Shown here one piece after another: positions 18,308-26,582 of a stretch of 64,000 nucleotides of DNA. The stretch is taken from contig SOET01000020.1 of assembly GCA_021646465.1 (NCBI GenBank), positions 1 through 64,000 of the forward strand. Direction: 5' to 3'. The notes below the pieces were generated by a model. It searched no databases. It was not told where the DNA came from and saw only the letters and a list, made by a program, of their open reading frames with translations. Source of the stretch: Candidatus Kuenenia hertensis. Its GTDB lineage: Bacteria; Planctomycetota; Brocadiia; Brocadiales; Brocadiaceae. Made by a program: the position numbers and the translations under genes. The stretch's first letter is position 1. Each line of letters opens with the position of its first letter.

Positions 18308-20053
18308 TTAACTATGATGTAGGATGAAATGTTCAACGATCGGACCTAGTACCAGTGCCGGGAAAAAAGTAAGCGCTCCGACAATCAAAACAACCATAAC
18401 TAAAAATACGACAAAAAGCGGCGTATGTGTCGGTAATGTTCCCTGATTTACGGGAACAATTTTTTTCCTGGACAGCGATCCCGCGATGGCAAGTATCGGT
18501 ATAGCAAGCCAGTACCGAGCAAAAAACATGGCCAATCCTAATGCTATATTGTAAAAAGGAGTATTAGCAGACAATCCACCAAAGGCGCTTCCGTTATTGT
18601 TTCCTGCGGATGAAAAAGCATAAAGCACCTCGCTGAAACCATGAGGTCCCGGATTAAAAATCGATACCTTTGTCTGAGGCCAAATAACGGCAACCGCTGT
18701 TCCGGCAAGAACAAGTGCAGGTGGAATTAAAATCATAAGGGACGCCATTTTCATCTCATACGTCTCGATTTTCTTTCCTAAATATTCCGGTGTCCGTCCA
18801 ATCATGAGCCCCGCTATAAATACAGCGATAATTACAAATGCAATCATGCCATAAAGGCCCGATCCCACTCCGCCAAAAACAACCTCTCCCAGCTGTATAA
18901 GCCACATTGGTATTAAGCCCCCGAGAGGCGTGTAAGAATCATGCATTGAGTTAACCGACCCGTTTGAAGCCGCGGTTGTAGCAACCGCCCATATGGCAGA
19001 ATTGACAATGCCAAAACGTGCTTCTTTTCCTTCCATATTGCCACCAGGCTGAAAAGCGGTCGCTTTTTGATTAATACCTAAACTGTTAAATAAGGGATTC
19101 CCGTGTTGTTCAAAATATATGCAACTCCAAAGACAGGGAATAAAAATAATAAGCATTGCTGCCAAAAGTACCCACCCCTGACGTTTGTCTTTAACCATGT
19201 AACCGAAGGTATAACATAAGGCGGCTGGTATGAGAAGTATTGCAACAACCTCTAAAAAATTAGATAGGGGTGTTGGGTTCTCAAACGGATGGGCAGAATT
19301 TACATTAAAAAACCCTCCACCATTCGTTCCCAACTCTTTAATGGTAATCTGTGAAGCGGCAGGGCCAAGCGCGAGTACCTGCTCTTGCACCTCTGCTCCA
19401 TTGCCATCCTTTACAGGCTGAAGAAGTGTCACTTTCTCATACGGCTTGAAAGTCTGCACCACGCCCTGAGAAACTAAAAGAATAGCCAAAACCATTGACA
19501 AAGGTAGCAAGATATAAAGCGTTGTTCTCACCAGGTCCACCCAAAAATTTCCTATGGTTTCTGCCTGTTTTTGGATAAATCCCCGAATCAAAGCCACAAG
19601 AATAGCCATACCAGTCGCGGCGGACACGAAGTTCTGCACGGTTAATCCGACCATTTGGGTAAGATAGCTTAATGTCGTTTCACCACCGTAACTTTGCCAA
19701 TTGGTATTTGTTGCAAAACTAACGGCAATATTAAAAGCCAAATCCGGGGCAACTCCTGGCATGGACATGGGATTTAAAGGCAAATATGCCTGCAGACGCT
19801 GAAGAGCATACACTACCGCTATGCCGATACCATTAAACAGCATCATCGCCATGGCGTATCCTTTCCAGGACATGCTTGTTTCCGGATAAATTCCTGAAAG
19901 CCGGTATATCCAGCGCTCTACAAGTCCAAGTAGTACATTAAGACCTGCCGGCTTACCTTCATATACGCGCGCCATGTATATCCCCAGCGGTTTAGCTAAC
20001 AGAACAACCGTGGTGAGAAAAATTAAGCCCTGAATAACATTATTCCAATTCAT
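18308..20053 (-). CDS. kdpA: potassium-transporting ATPase subunit KdpA
   Basis: The 581-residue channel-like subunit that binds and moves K+. Selectivity-filter loops are visible: [40 protein letters not shown], a third around [17 protein letters not shown] and the last near [20 protein letters not shown]. The ATG at 20053 ([10 protein letters not shown]) is chosen because it overlaps the kdpF stop as ATGA and gives normal length. The longer open frame merely overlaps kdpF. Confidence 0.96.
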   Translation of the reverse strand: MNWNNVIQGLIFLTTVVLLAKPLGIYMARVYEGKPAGLNVLLGLVERWIYRLSGIYPETSMSWKGYAMAMMLFNGIGIAVVYALQRLQAYLPLNPMSMPGVAPDLAFNIAVSFATNTNWQSYGGETTLSYLTQMVGLTVQNFVSAATGMAILVALIRGFIQKQAETIGNFWVDLVRTTLYILLPLSMVLAILLVSQGVVQTFKPYEKVTLLQPVKDGNGAEVQEQVLALGPAASQITIKELGTNGGGFFNVNSAHPFENPTPLSNFLEVVAILLIPAALCYTFGYMVKDKRQGWVLLAAMLIIFIPCLWSCIYFEQHGNPLFNSLGINQKATAFQPGGNMEGKEARFGIVNSAIWAVATTAASNGSVNSMHDSYTPLGGLIPMWLIQLGEVVFGGVGSGLYGMIAFVIIAVFIAGLMIGRTPEYLGKKIETYEMKMASLMILIPPALVLAGTAVAVIWPQTKVSIFNPGPHGFSEVLYAFSSAGNNNGSAFGGLSANTPFYNIALGLAMFFARYWLAIPILAIAGSLSRKKIVPVNQGTLPTHTPLFVVFLVMVVLIVGALTFFPALVLGPIVEHFILHHS

Positions 20054-20142
20054 GAAAAAATCTCCGGCTTGAGAAGCGCTAAAAACAGGTAAATAAATAG
20101 AAGAAGAGAAATTATTCCACCGATCCAATAAATAATTGCCAC
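20050..20142 (-). CDS. kdpF: KdpF small membrane subunit
   Basis: A 30-residue single-span peptide, easily missed. Its GTG start at 20142 lies six bases after GGAGG. The body is hydrophobic (IIYWIGGIISLLLFIYLFLA) and ends in the typical KdpF tail LLKPEIF (compare LLRPERF in other species). The TGA overlaps the kdpA ATG by 3 bp. KdpF stabilises the KdpABC complex in the membrane. Confidence 0.85.
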   Translation of the reverse strand: MAIIYWIGGIISLLLFIYLFLALLKPEIFS

Positions 20143-20155
20143 ATCATACCTCCGT

Positions 20156-20236
20156 TTATACTCTGTCGCAGAGAGTGATAAAAGCTACCGAAAGTACAAA
20201 AAGGACCAGAACGATCCCTAAAAATAACAATTCCAT
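20156..20236 (-). CDS. 26-residue membrane peptide at head of kdp operon
   Basis: A very short frame beginning ATG at 20236 with AAGGAG a few bases upstream. It encodes a single hydrophobic helix (LLFLGIVLVLFVLSVAFI) and ends TLCDRV. Its stop is 13 bp before the kdpF start. Small proteins ending in LCDRL/LCERL-like tails are, from memory, common ahead of kdpF in other bacteria but are usually left unannotated. Function unknown; possibly an assembly or regulatory peptide for the pump. Confidence 0.6.
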   Translation of the reverse strand: MELLFLGIVLVLFVLSVAFITLCDRV

Positions 20237-20330
20237 TTTCTACTCCTTGAAGATTAACAGCAAAAAATCTCTCGGTGATTATTGCTCCATAAGCAAAAGA
20301 AACCATACGAAGTTTAAATTACGAATTTAT

Positions 20331-20362
20331 CTTATAGGTGGTGTAAGAAGAAGCCAAGTCAA
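20331..20362 (-). promoter_or_regulatory. possible kdp operon promoter
   Basis: On the minus strand a TATAAG box (complement of 20331-20336) lies about 95 bp before the first small kdp ORF. Upstream hexamers TTGGCT (15-bp spacer) and TTGACT (20-bp spacer) are both off-optimal. Non-ideal spacing fits an activated promoter such as one needing KdpE, but this is inference. Confidence 0.3.
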
Positions 20363-20567
20363 TAATTCGTCAAAATTTTGAGTTTAGGGAAATACGGTAC
20401 TGCCAGGGATTGGGTATAAGCGGAATGGACATCCTGATGTTCAACCCAAATATTTCCTTTCAAGCCCATCCTGTCAGATTAACCGTAATTACTCAATATT
20501 CTGTTGGATTTTGGCAACCACCCCGTTCCCCTCCTTCGCAAGGAGGGGATAAAGGGGAGGTGTTTCG

Positions 20568-20902
20568 ATGAAAACTCGTAACAAAATGGGGCAATAGCCT
20601 TGCATTGCACGTTCCAAAGTAGTTTGCTCGTGAGGCAGGGCTGGAAGGGATCCACCGGTTGAAGTGTCGCTGGAAGACAGAAAGCTTGTTATCATGGCTG
20701 CTCCTCAATCCAAATTGGCTCTCAGACGGCTCCTTGCACAAGTTACCAAAGACAATCGACATGCTGAATTTGATAGAGGAGTAATTTTGGCTGACCTGAT
20801 TAAGAGTTTAGACTGGCATGTCCTGGGTAAAGAATGGATATGCACCTTACCACATCGGGAGTGTTGAAGGTATTGCAGAAACTTGGTACATTGCTATCAT
20901 AG
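20568..20902 (+). pseudogene. collapsed mazEF toxin-antitoxin remnant
   Basis: Reading across frames recovers MazE then the end of MazF. After GGGGAGG the ATG at 20568 gives MKTR. A 2-bp loss then shifts to the TKWGNSLALHVPK frame, followed by an in-frame stop and FAREAGLEG. A second shift leads to PVEVSLEDRKLVIMAAPQSK and LLAQVTKDNRHAEFDRG, the MazE C-terminus. The next residues, VILADLIKSLDW, are already MazF C-terminal. A third shift gives the MazF end VLKVLQKLGTLLS at 20902. So most of mazF is deleted and mazE carries at least three lesions. Confidence 0.75.
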
Positions 20903-21369
20903 TAAAGACGAATTTTTTTGAAGAAATCAAAAACTCCCATCTCTGTAAACTTGAAAAACATAAAAGGATTCCTATAATTGACAAATGAGGTTTGCCCCTT
21001 TTCCCTTTATTTATTATCCTAATATTGTAATTCCTGAGTTAAACCACACGCTAGGCGGGTGCGGCGCAGATGGGGTCAAATTTTTACAGATTGTCCGAGA
21101 ATGCCAATGCCCCAACCGATGCATACCCTATATCGTTTATAGAGAAATAATTTATCAATACATAGTATATAATTTGTCGTGTAAAAACATTCTCTGACAG
21201 CCTGTTTATTATTAACAAATCAGCCTCAACCCTTTTGATAATCAGAAAAAGATGCTTGTCGATTTTCAGTTTTTCTTCCCAGGCTCACTGCACTATAGAC
21301 TACTCCCCATCATTTCTCCTATCTAAGTTCCGCTTAGTCCACCAAGCCGACAGAACAAGTCCGTTGAAG
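20903..21369. other. spacer between mazEF remnant and vapC
   Basis: No gene, RNA or terminator could be supported. Upstream of the mazEF remnant, at 20530-20556, lies a small palindrome CCCCTCCTTCGCAAGGAGGG. Confidence 0.4.
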
Positions 21370-21741
21370 TTAATAAAATTTTGATTGGTACCCTATCCCC
21401 AGTTTTAAAGAAATCTCATTGAGTTTCTTGTCGGCTGTCCACAGAGGAATATTAGTTATTATCGCTGAGACAATCAAATGAATGTCAATGTACCCTAACC
21501 CTTTCCCCATAAACGTATGATCTTCTATGAATCTCATTATTTCTTCGTGTTCTCCATGGATTGCCATAGGAAGTGTTTGCAGAAGAGAAAGTATTTCAAC
21601 CCTGTTTTTGAGATTACCGCAGGCAAGTTCACCAACGATGAACGGATGACAAACCACGTTTCCCTCGTTAAGCAGTGTTTCAAGCCCAATATTTCCATTC
21701 CGCAAATGCACTACCCATATGGAAGTGTCAACAAGAACCAT
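21370..21741 (-). CDS. vapC: VapC-type PIN-domain toxin
   Basis: A 123-residue PIN-domain ribonuclease. The acidic active-site residues are in place: VDTSIW at the start, FIVGELACG near 34-42, GYIDIHLIVSA near 83-93 and WTADKKL near 98-104. It forms a pair with the VapB-like antitoxin just upstream, whose stop abuts its ATG. VapC toxins cleave tRNA or rRNA when free of antitoxin. The gene looks intact. Confidence 0.9.
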   Translation of the reverse strand: MVLVDTSIWVVHLRNGNIGLETLLNEGNVVCHPFIVGELACGNLKNRVEILSLLQTLPMAIHGEHEEIMRFIEDHTFMGKGLGYIDIHLIVSAIITNIPLWTADKKLNEISLKLGIGYQSKFY

Positions 21742-21742
21742 C

Positions 21743-21940
21743 TCACGTACCTGCTGCCCTTCTGCGTGGTATTATCTCTAATTTCTTTTCAGTGCCTCCC
21801 AATTTAGCAAGCCTCCTGGCGCTTTCCCTTGCAATGAGCGCTTCAAGACCGAGTCTCACCAGTGCCGTTTTTTCCTCAACACCGGTTAACTTTGCTGCCT
21901 TATCGAGCAACTCGTCATCTATGTTTATTGTTGTTCTCAT
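21743..21940 (-). CDS. vapB: VapB-type antitoxin
   Basis: A 65-residue ribbon-helix-helix antitoxin beginning MRTTINIDDELLDKAAKLTG, the typical VapB/AHH DNA-binding start. A charged toxin-binding tail follows (ESARRLAKLGGTEKKLEIIP). The ATG at 21940 has TAGGAG upstream; a longer frame to 21979 would run through the operator-like repeats and is rejected. Its stop adjoins the vapC start. Confidence 0.88.
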   Translation of the reverse strand: MRTTINIDDELLDKAAKLTGVEEKTALVRLGLEALIARESARRLAKLGGTEKKLEIIPRRRAAGT

Positions 21941-21957
21941 AAACTTATCTCCTAACA

Positions 21958-21999
21958 AAATATGCATTATAATATGCATTAGTATGTATTAATAATATG
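21958..21999 (-). promoter_or_regulatory. probable vapBC operator
   Basis: Immediately upstream of vapB lie two direct copies of AATATGCATT, each with the palindromic core ATGCAT, plus a related AGTATGTATT. Repeated AT-rich palindromes here fit autoregulation by a VapB RHH protein. Confidence 0.45.
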
Positions 22000-22203
22000 T
22001 CTTTGTCAAGGAATTGCAGAGACTTCATAGAAATAACCGCCAGGAGTACGGAGGGGTCGGAGAACAAAAGGGGCAATTCTTTATTATTTACAAATTTGCT
22101 TCAATATTTATTTTAGTACAAATATTTCTTGATAGATTTTGTTTTCATTGCTTCCCCCCCAATTTCCTAAAATAACCTTAATAAAAGTGGATTATCGCAA
22201 GGG

Positions 22204-22905
22204 TTACCTGCCAGTGCACAGGCGGTAGCCTACGCACGGCTCGGTGAGGATATAGGCGGGTCTGTCGGGATCGGGTTCTATTTTATTTCGCAGATTACTC
22301 ATCGTCACCCTCAAAAGATGCAAAGCTTCTTCAACGTCATCGGTTTTATCCCAGATTTCTTTTAAGATCTGCCCATGCGTCATAACCTTCCCCGCGTTTA
22401 GGACAAGAACTTTGAGAAGGTCATACTCTGTTGGCGTGAGATGAACAGGGCGATCTTTTACTTCCACGCTATGTTGTGCGAGGTCTATCGATAGTTTTCC
22501 TACCGTAAATAATGATCTCTCGCTTTGAGGAAGAAGCCTCCTCATAACTGCCCGTATTCGTGCAAGCATTTCGCCGGCATGAAAAGGCTTGGTAAGATAA
22601 TCATCCGCTCCCGCATCCAGGGCGGTAATCTTATCAGATTCGTCTTCCCGAACCGACAGGATAATAACGGGAGTTTTCGATCTTTCCCGTAACCGGCGGG
22701 TAACATCGACCCCGTCCATGTCTGGTAAACCCAAATCCAGAATAATCACGTCAGGATGCGAAGAAACTGCATACTTCAAAGCCTCTGCGCCATTTGCAGC
22801 CTCGCACACGTCATAGCCGTGGGAAACTAAGGTTGCTTTTAAGAAACGTCTGATCGTCTTTTCGTCATCGACAATAAGGATTCTCATTTTTTCCGGCCCT
22901 GCCAT
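22204..22905 (-). CDS. kdpE: KdpE-type response regulator
   Basis: A 233-residue OmpR/PhoB-family regulator closest in pattern to KdpE. The receiver has ILIVDDEK at the start, phosphoacceptor Asp in VIILDLGLPDMDG and Lys in DDYLTKPFH. The winged-helix domain includes LTPTEYDLLKVL and ILTEPCVGYRL at the end. The ATG at 22905 directly follows the kinase stop, with GAGG eight bases upstream; an internal ATG at 22887 would drop six residues. It is likely the activator of the kdp operon 2 kb away. Confidence 0.9.
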   Translation of the reverse strand: MAGPEKMRILIVDDEKTIRRFLKATLVSHGYDVCEAANGAEALKYAVSSHPDVIILDLGLPDMDGVDVTRRLRERSKTPVIILSVREDESDKITALDAGADDYLTKPFHAGEMLARIRAVMRRLLPQSERSLFTVGKLSIDLAQHSVEVKDRPVHLTPTEYDLLKVLVLNAGKVMTHGQILKEIWDKTDDVEEALHLLRVTMSNLRNKIEPDPDRPAYILTEPCVGYRLCTGR

Positions 22906-24405
22906 TTATGCCTCTTTTACCTCCAGGGGTAGTATCACGGTCAACGTCACCCCTTTGTCGGGATTATTCTCTGCAAAAATCTTTCCGCCGTGCGCCTCGA
23001 TAATTCCCTTGCAGATGGAAAGCCCAAGTCCTGTCCCCGCAATCTGTCGTGGTTTCATGGCACGATAAAACCTATCGAAAATACGCTCCAAATCCTCTTC
23101 GGGGATTCCGAAACCTTTGTCTTTTACTTCGATCTTTACTTTGTATCCCAGCAGCTTCACAGTAATCACGATCGGCGTATCCGGTGCGGAATATTTCATG
23201 GCATTATCAATGAGATTTATAAACACCCGCATCATGAGGGTAAAATCCAGAAAAATTTCTGGTAAAACCCGGGGAATGTGTATCTGAATGTCCCTTTTTT
23301 CAAGCTTGTCCTTCAGCAGGTGGAGGGAAGCGCCAATTACGTCTCTTAATTCGCAGGGTTTGGTTTTCATTTTCAAAGCCCCTGCCTCGACCCGCGTCAT
23401 GTCAAGAAGGTTACCAACAAGAAGGTTCAGGCGGCAAGATTCCTCATAAGCTGTTTCCAAAAGCTCTTTGCGTGCTTCGGCGTCTATCGAGAGAGAATCC
23501 TGTAAAAGGCTGCTTAAGGCTCCCGTGATCGACACCAGCGGCGTTCTCAGATCGTGAGAGATGGAATTCAGAAGTGCTGTCTGGAGTTTTTCTCTTTCCC
23601 GTATAAGCTCCATTTGCCGGGAAATTTCGGTTAGTTTCGCCCGTTGAACAGCCACTGCTGCCTGATTTGCCAATGCGCTCAGTAAATTACATCCTCCATG
23701 GTCAAAACCTGCTCTGCCGTCTTTAAACAAAACTCCCAGGACACCTAAGACACTTTGTGATGTCTTCAGTGGCAGATAATGCACTTTGGCTGCCGGTAAG
23801 GTATCTGAACCCCATCCGGCCGGTTTACCGTTTCCAAAAACCCATGCAGCGATGGTATTTTCATGCTCGTCAATCGGAAAGTCCGGATCAAAACTGCCAG
23901 GTGAAATCCCGTGGTCTGCAGGCAGAAAAATCGCAACACGGCAATCAAATATTTTTCTCACATTCATTCGAATAGAGCGCAGCACAGACTCTAAAGAATC
24001 AGATGCGGCTAAATCCTTGCTCAAGCGGTAGAGTATAGCTGTCTGCTCTTCCCGCTCCAGGGCTTCAATTGCCTGTTGCCTGGTTTTAGACGCAAGGGCG
24101 CTGACCACTAATCCGACGACTAAAAGTCCCATAAAAGTAAAAACATATTGAACATCAGAAACCGCAAAAGTTAAATACGGCGGCACAAAAAAATAATCAA
24201 ACGCCAAAACACTCATCAATGAAGTCATGATTGCCGGATATTTTCCCCACCAGACAGCAGTCATCACAACCATCAGGAGATAAAAAATGACAATATTCGT
24301 AGGCTCAATAGCACCCCTGATAAGGCATCCCAGGAAAGTCGTGGCTGCCATAAAGGCAATGCTCATGAAATACGGAACAATTTTATTTTGCTTAGTCAGG
24401 GACAA
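22906..24405 (-). CDS. KdpD C-terminal-type histidine kinase (no KdpD/Usp sensor half)
   Basis: A membrane histidine kinase of 499 residues from the TTG at 24405, which has AGGAG five bases upstream. It carries the DUF4118 four-helix region (FDYFFVPPYLTFAVSDVQYV), a GAF domain and an intact HisKA with SISHDLRTPLVS. The HATPase has N, G1 and G2 boxes (FINLIDNAMKYSA, DKGFGIPEEDL, GTGLGLSICKG). The N-terminal KdpD and Usp domains are absent. It is coupled to kdpE. The frame stays open upstream to 24651 through a TrkH-like remnant, so a longer fusion product is possible. It may supply kinase activity for the kinase-less KdpD at 13303-15522. Confidence 0.85.
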   Translation of the reverse strand: MSLTKQNKIVPYFMSIAFMAATTFLGCLIRGAIEPTNIVIFYLLMVVMTAVWWGKYPAIMTSLMSVLAFDYFFVPPYLTFAVSDVQYVFTFMGLLVVGLVVSALASKTRQQAIEALEREEQTAILYRLSKDLAASDSLESVLRSIRMNVRKIFDCRVAIFLPADHGISPGSFDPDFPIDEHENTIAAWVFGNGKPAGWGSDTLPAAKVHYLPLKTSQSVLGVLGVLFKDGRAGFDHGGCNLLSALANQAAVAVQRAKLTEISRQMELIREREKLQTALLNSISHDLRTPLVSITGALSSLLQDSLSIDAEARKELLETAYEESCRLNLLVGNLLDMTRVEAGALKMKTKPCELRDVIGASLHLLKDKLEKRDIQIHIPRVLPEIFLDFTLMMRVFINLIDNAMKYSAPDTPIVITVKLLGYKVKIEVKDKGFGIPEEDLERIFDRFYRAMKPRQIAGTGLGLSICKGIIEAHGGKIFAENNPDKGVTLTVILPLEVKEA

Positions 24406-24408
24406 GTT

Positions 24409-24610
24409 TACTCCTCTTCTTCCAAACCAAGTGCCAGGACAGAGTACCACAAGCAGAGCAGGTATTTCCAGGTCTTTCTGCCAGCATACCAAAACAAGGA
24501 TCCCTTTCAATAACGGTTCCAGATCATCACGAGTAATACCTGCAGAGAGACCAACCGTGCCGGTTGCCGATGCTACTTCAAAAAGTGGATCCCAGCGGCT
24601 TATATCCATA
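24409..24610 (-). pseudogene. TrkH-family potassium transporter, C-terminal remnant
   Basis: In frame with the histidine kinase and just upstream of it, the minus strand encodes DPLFEVASATGTVGLSAGIT, LLKGILVLV, LEIPALLVVL and PGTWFGRR. This matches the last pore segment and C-terminus of Trk/Ktr potassium transporters (FEVxSAxGTVGLSxGIT...). Only about 60 residues remain. A neighbouring frame upstream has a hydrophobic stretch (LLLIILFVILILASWLPF) that might be part of the same lost gene. No stop separates the remnant from the kinase frame. Confidence 0.65.
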
Positions 24611-24727
24611 CAATACAAACGGCAGCCATGATGCCAGTATGAGAATAACAAAAAGTATGATTAACAGAAGTTTTTCATGATTATTTATAACTCATTAAAT
24701 TGTAACATTAAAACATTTTTGATGTTT

Positions 24728-25672
24728 TTATAGAATTTTATTTAGTCCGCACGCCTTCCATGTATCAGGTTCATGGAGCTCAGAGTGGCCGGGTTGACCT
24801 CCGTGCCCGTCATCTTCTGCGCGAAGATTAATGACGCTTCGTCCGTCTCCGAAGGTGCGCCCTTCAGCTCTGCGATTGGGGAATGTACCCGCTGGTGTTT
24901 GCACCAGGTCTCTTGTTGAAAAAACGTTATAGAGTATTTCAATATTCCTGAGATCGGGAAGGTATTCCAACCGAACCGGAGTACCCAAAGTAATTAATTT
25001 CCTGATTTTCAGTCCAAGCCTGGTGGCAAACAGGCATACGTTTCCGCCGTGACTGTGGGCAATAATATCGAGATGTGTGCATGGGTGAGTATTTATCCAA
25101 TCAATAAGATGATGAGCAGCTTTAATACGATCTTTGTGCTTGTTTGCCCCCGACCAGGAAAAGACATCCTTTCCGCCGTACACATTACCGGTTATTCCGT
25201 TGATATAATTCCAGAAGTTGCCTCCTTCTTGCCACCAGGTGCTTGTTGCCGCCCATGTGCCATGAATAATCATTGTCATTTCCTGTTTCGGGACTGCTTT
25301 AGCAGCTTTGTGAACTGACGGCATTAGCCTTGAACTAAGTTCTTTATAGTGATTAAGTAAAAATGGATATTTGGAGGAATCTTCTTTTACGATGTTTTCT
25401 GCCTGAGGAGATGGTTTTTCGGCAATGAGAAAGCGGGCATAATTTCTGGCGGATACGGAATCTTTTTTTATCGTACTTACTACAGACTCATACGGCAAGA
25501 GGGAGAGTATGTATGACCCAACCATGGCAAGGTCAGGAGACGTGCTTGCAAGCAAGCGTTGTACTTCTTCAGGTGAAATATCATTGGTACTAATAACACC
25601 TGACCTCTGTTTTTCTTCCAGTATTTCAGAAATATTTGTAATGAATTCTTCATCGTTCCTGGATAATTTCAT
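24728..25672 (-). CDS. alpha/beta hydrolase (lipase/esterase-like)
   Basis: A 314-residue protein. The first 110 residues are helical and unassigned. From about 130 an alpha/beta-hydrolase domain begins with TMIIHGTWA. The nucleophile elbow is LDIIAHSHGGN near 200-210, a G/A-H-S-H-G-G form seen in PGAP1/DUF676-like lipases. A likely acid lies in STRDLVQTP and the base His near the end (DGHGGQPGHSELHEPDTW). No signal peptide is seen. Substrate unknown. Confidence 0.75.
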   Translation of the reverse strand: MKLSRNDEEFITNISEILEEKQRSGVISTNDISPEEVQRLLASTSPDLAMVGSYILSLLPYESVVSTIKKDSVSARNYARFLIAEKPSPQAENIVKEDSSKYPFLLNHYKELSSRLMPSVHKAAKAVPKQEMTMIIHGTWAATSTWWQEGGNFWNYINGITGNVYGGKDVFSWSGANKHKDRIKAAHHLIDWINTHPCTHLDIIAHSHGGNVCLFATRLGLKIRKLITLGTPVRLEYLPDLRNIEILYNVFSTRDLVQTPAGTFPNRRAEGRTFGDGRSVINLRAEDDGHGGQPGHSELHEPDTWKACGLNKIL

Positions 25673-25770
25673 GTTGTTCCCTCCATAATAAAGATATCAG
25701 AATAATTACATTGTGTTTTTATTATAAGTAATACAAAAAAGCAGGTATTAATCAGCAAAAACAGGATTCT

Positions 25771-26532
25771 TTAAAATTTTATATTCAATCCATCATAAGC
25801 GAGTTCAACATTTTCAGGAAGCGTATCATTTGTTGCCTCATGTTCTATTTCATGGCATATGTGGGTAAAATATGTCATTTTGGGTCTGATTTTTGAAACA
25901 ATATCCAGCGCCTGGTCTATATTGAAGTGTTTTGCGTGCGGCCTGTAACGAAGTGCACCAAGAACAAGGACGTCGAGGTTCATTAATTTTGCCAGGGAGT
26001 GATGAGGTATTTCGCTTACATCTGTAATGTATGCAAATCTCTCAAATCTGTATCCCGTGACCGCCCCATTTCCATGAATGGCGTCTACCGGTATAATGGA
26101 GAGGTCTCCGACTTTTAAATTACCATTAATGACATTGAGAGAAAAACGCGGTAAGTATCCGTCTTTTTCCGTCCGGACATTGAACGCATAAGCGAAAATT
26201 CTTTTTATCCCTTCAAGGGTATCAGAAGTGCCATAAATAGGGATGTCTTTCCGTTGTACAATATTGAATCGCCGAAGATCGTCCAGACCGAAAATGTGGT
26301 CCGCATGGGTGTGGGTAATAAGGACAGCGTCCAGTCTGGTAATATTGTTTTTTATGCATTGGAGCCTCATTTCCGGGGTGGCGTCGATAAGAATGTTATA
26401 ATCATTTTCGCAAACAAGAACAGATGTGCGCATCCTTTTATTTTTTGGATTGTCAGAGGTACACACGTTGCAGTGGCATGCGATCATCGGTACGCCATGC
26501 GACGTTCCCGTACCCAGGAATGTTATTTCCAT
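25771..26532 (-). CDS. MBL-fold metallohydrolase (PhnP/RNase Z-like)
   Basis: A 253-residue metallo-beta-lactamase-fold hydrolase. FLGTGTSHGVPMIAC and a CHCNVC segment resemble PhnP-type proteins with an extra metal-binding Cys cluster. The main metal motif THTHADHIFGLDDLR is near 75-89, with further ligands in ITDVSEIP and TYFTHICHEIEHE. PhnP itself is a cyclic phosphodiesterase; no phosphonate genes are nearby, so a general phosphodiesterase or hydrolase role is safer. Confidence 0.82.
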   Translation of the reverse strand: MEITFLGTGTSHGVPMIACHCNVCTSDNPKNKRMRTSVLVCENDYNILIDATPEMRLQCIKNNITRLDAVLITHTHADHIFGLDDLRRFNIVQRKDIPIYGTSDTLEGIKRIFAYAFNVRTEKDGYLPRFSLNVINGNLKVGDLSIIPVDAIHGNGAVTGYRFERFAYITDVSEIPHHSLAKLMNLDVLVLGALRYRPHAKHFNIDQALDIVSKIRPKMTYFTHICHEIEHEATNDTLPENVELAYDGLNIKF

Positions 26533-26582
26533 TATTTATCGCCTTTCACAGTACCATAGAAAACATTTGACATTTCATGTTT

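Noticed and set aside
20489-20762. Minus-strand open frames over the mazEF remnant
   Set aside because: The plus strand across three frames shows MazE and MazF similarity; the minus frames are shadows.
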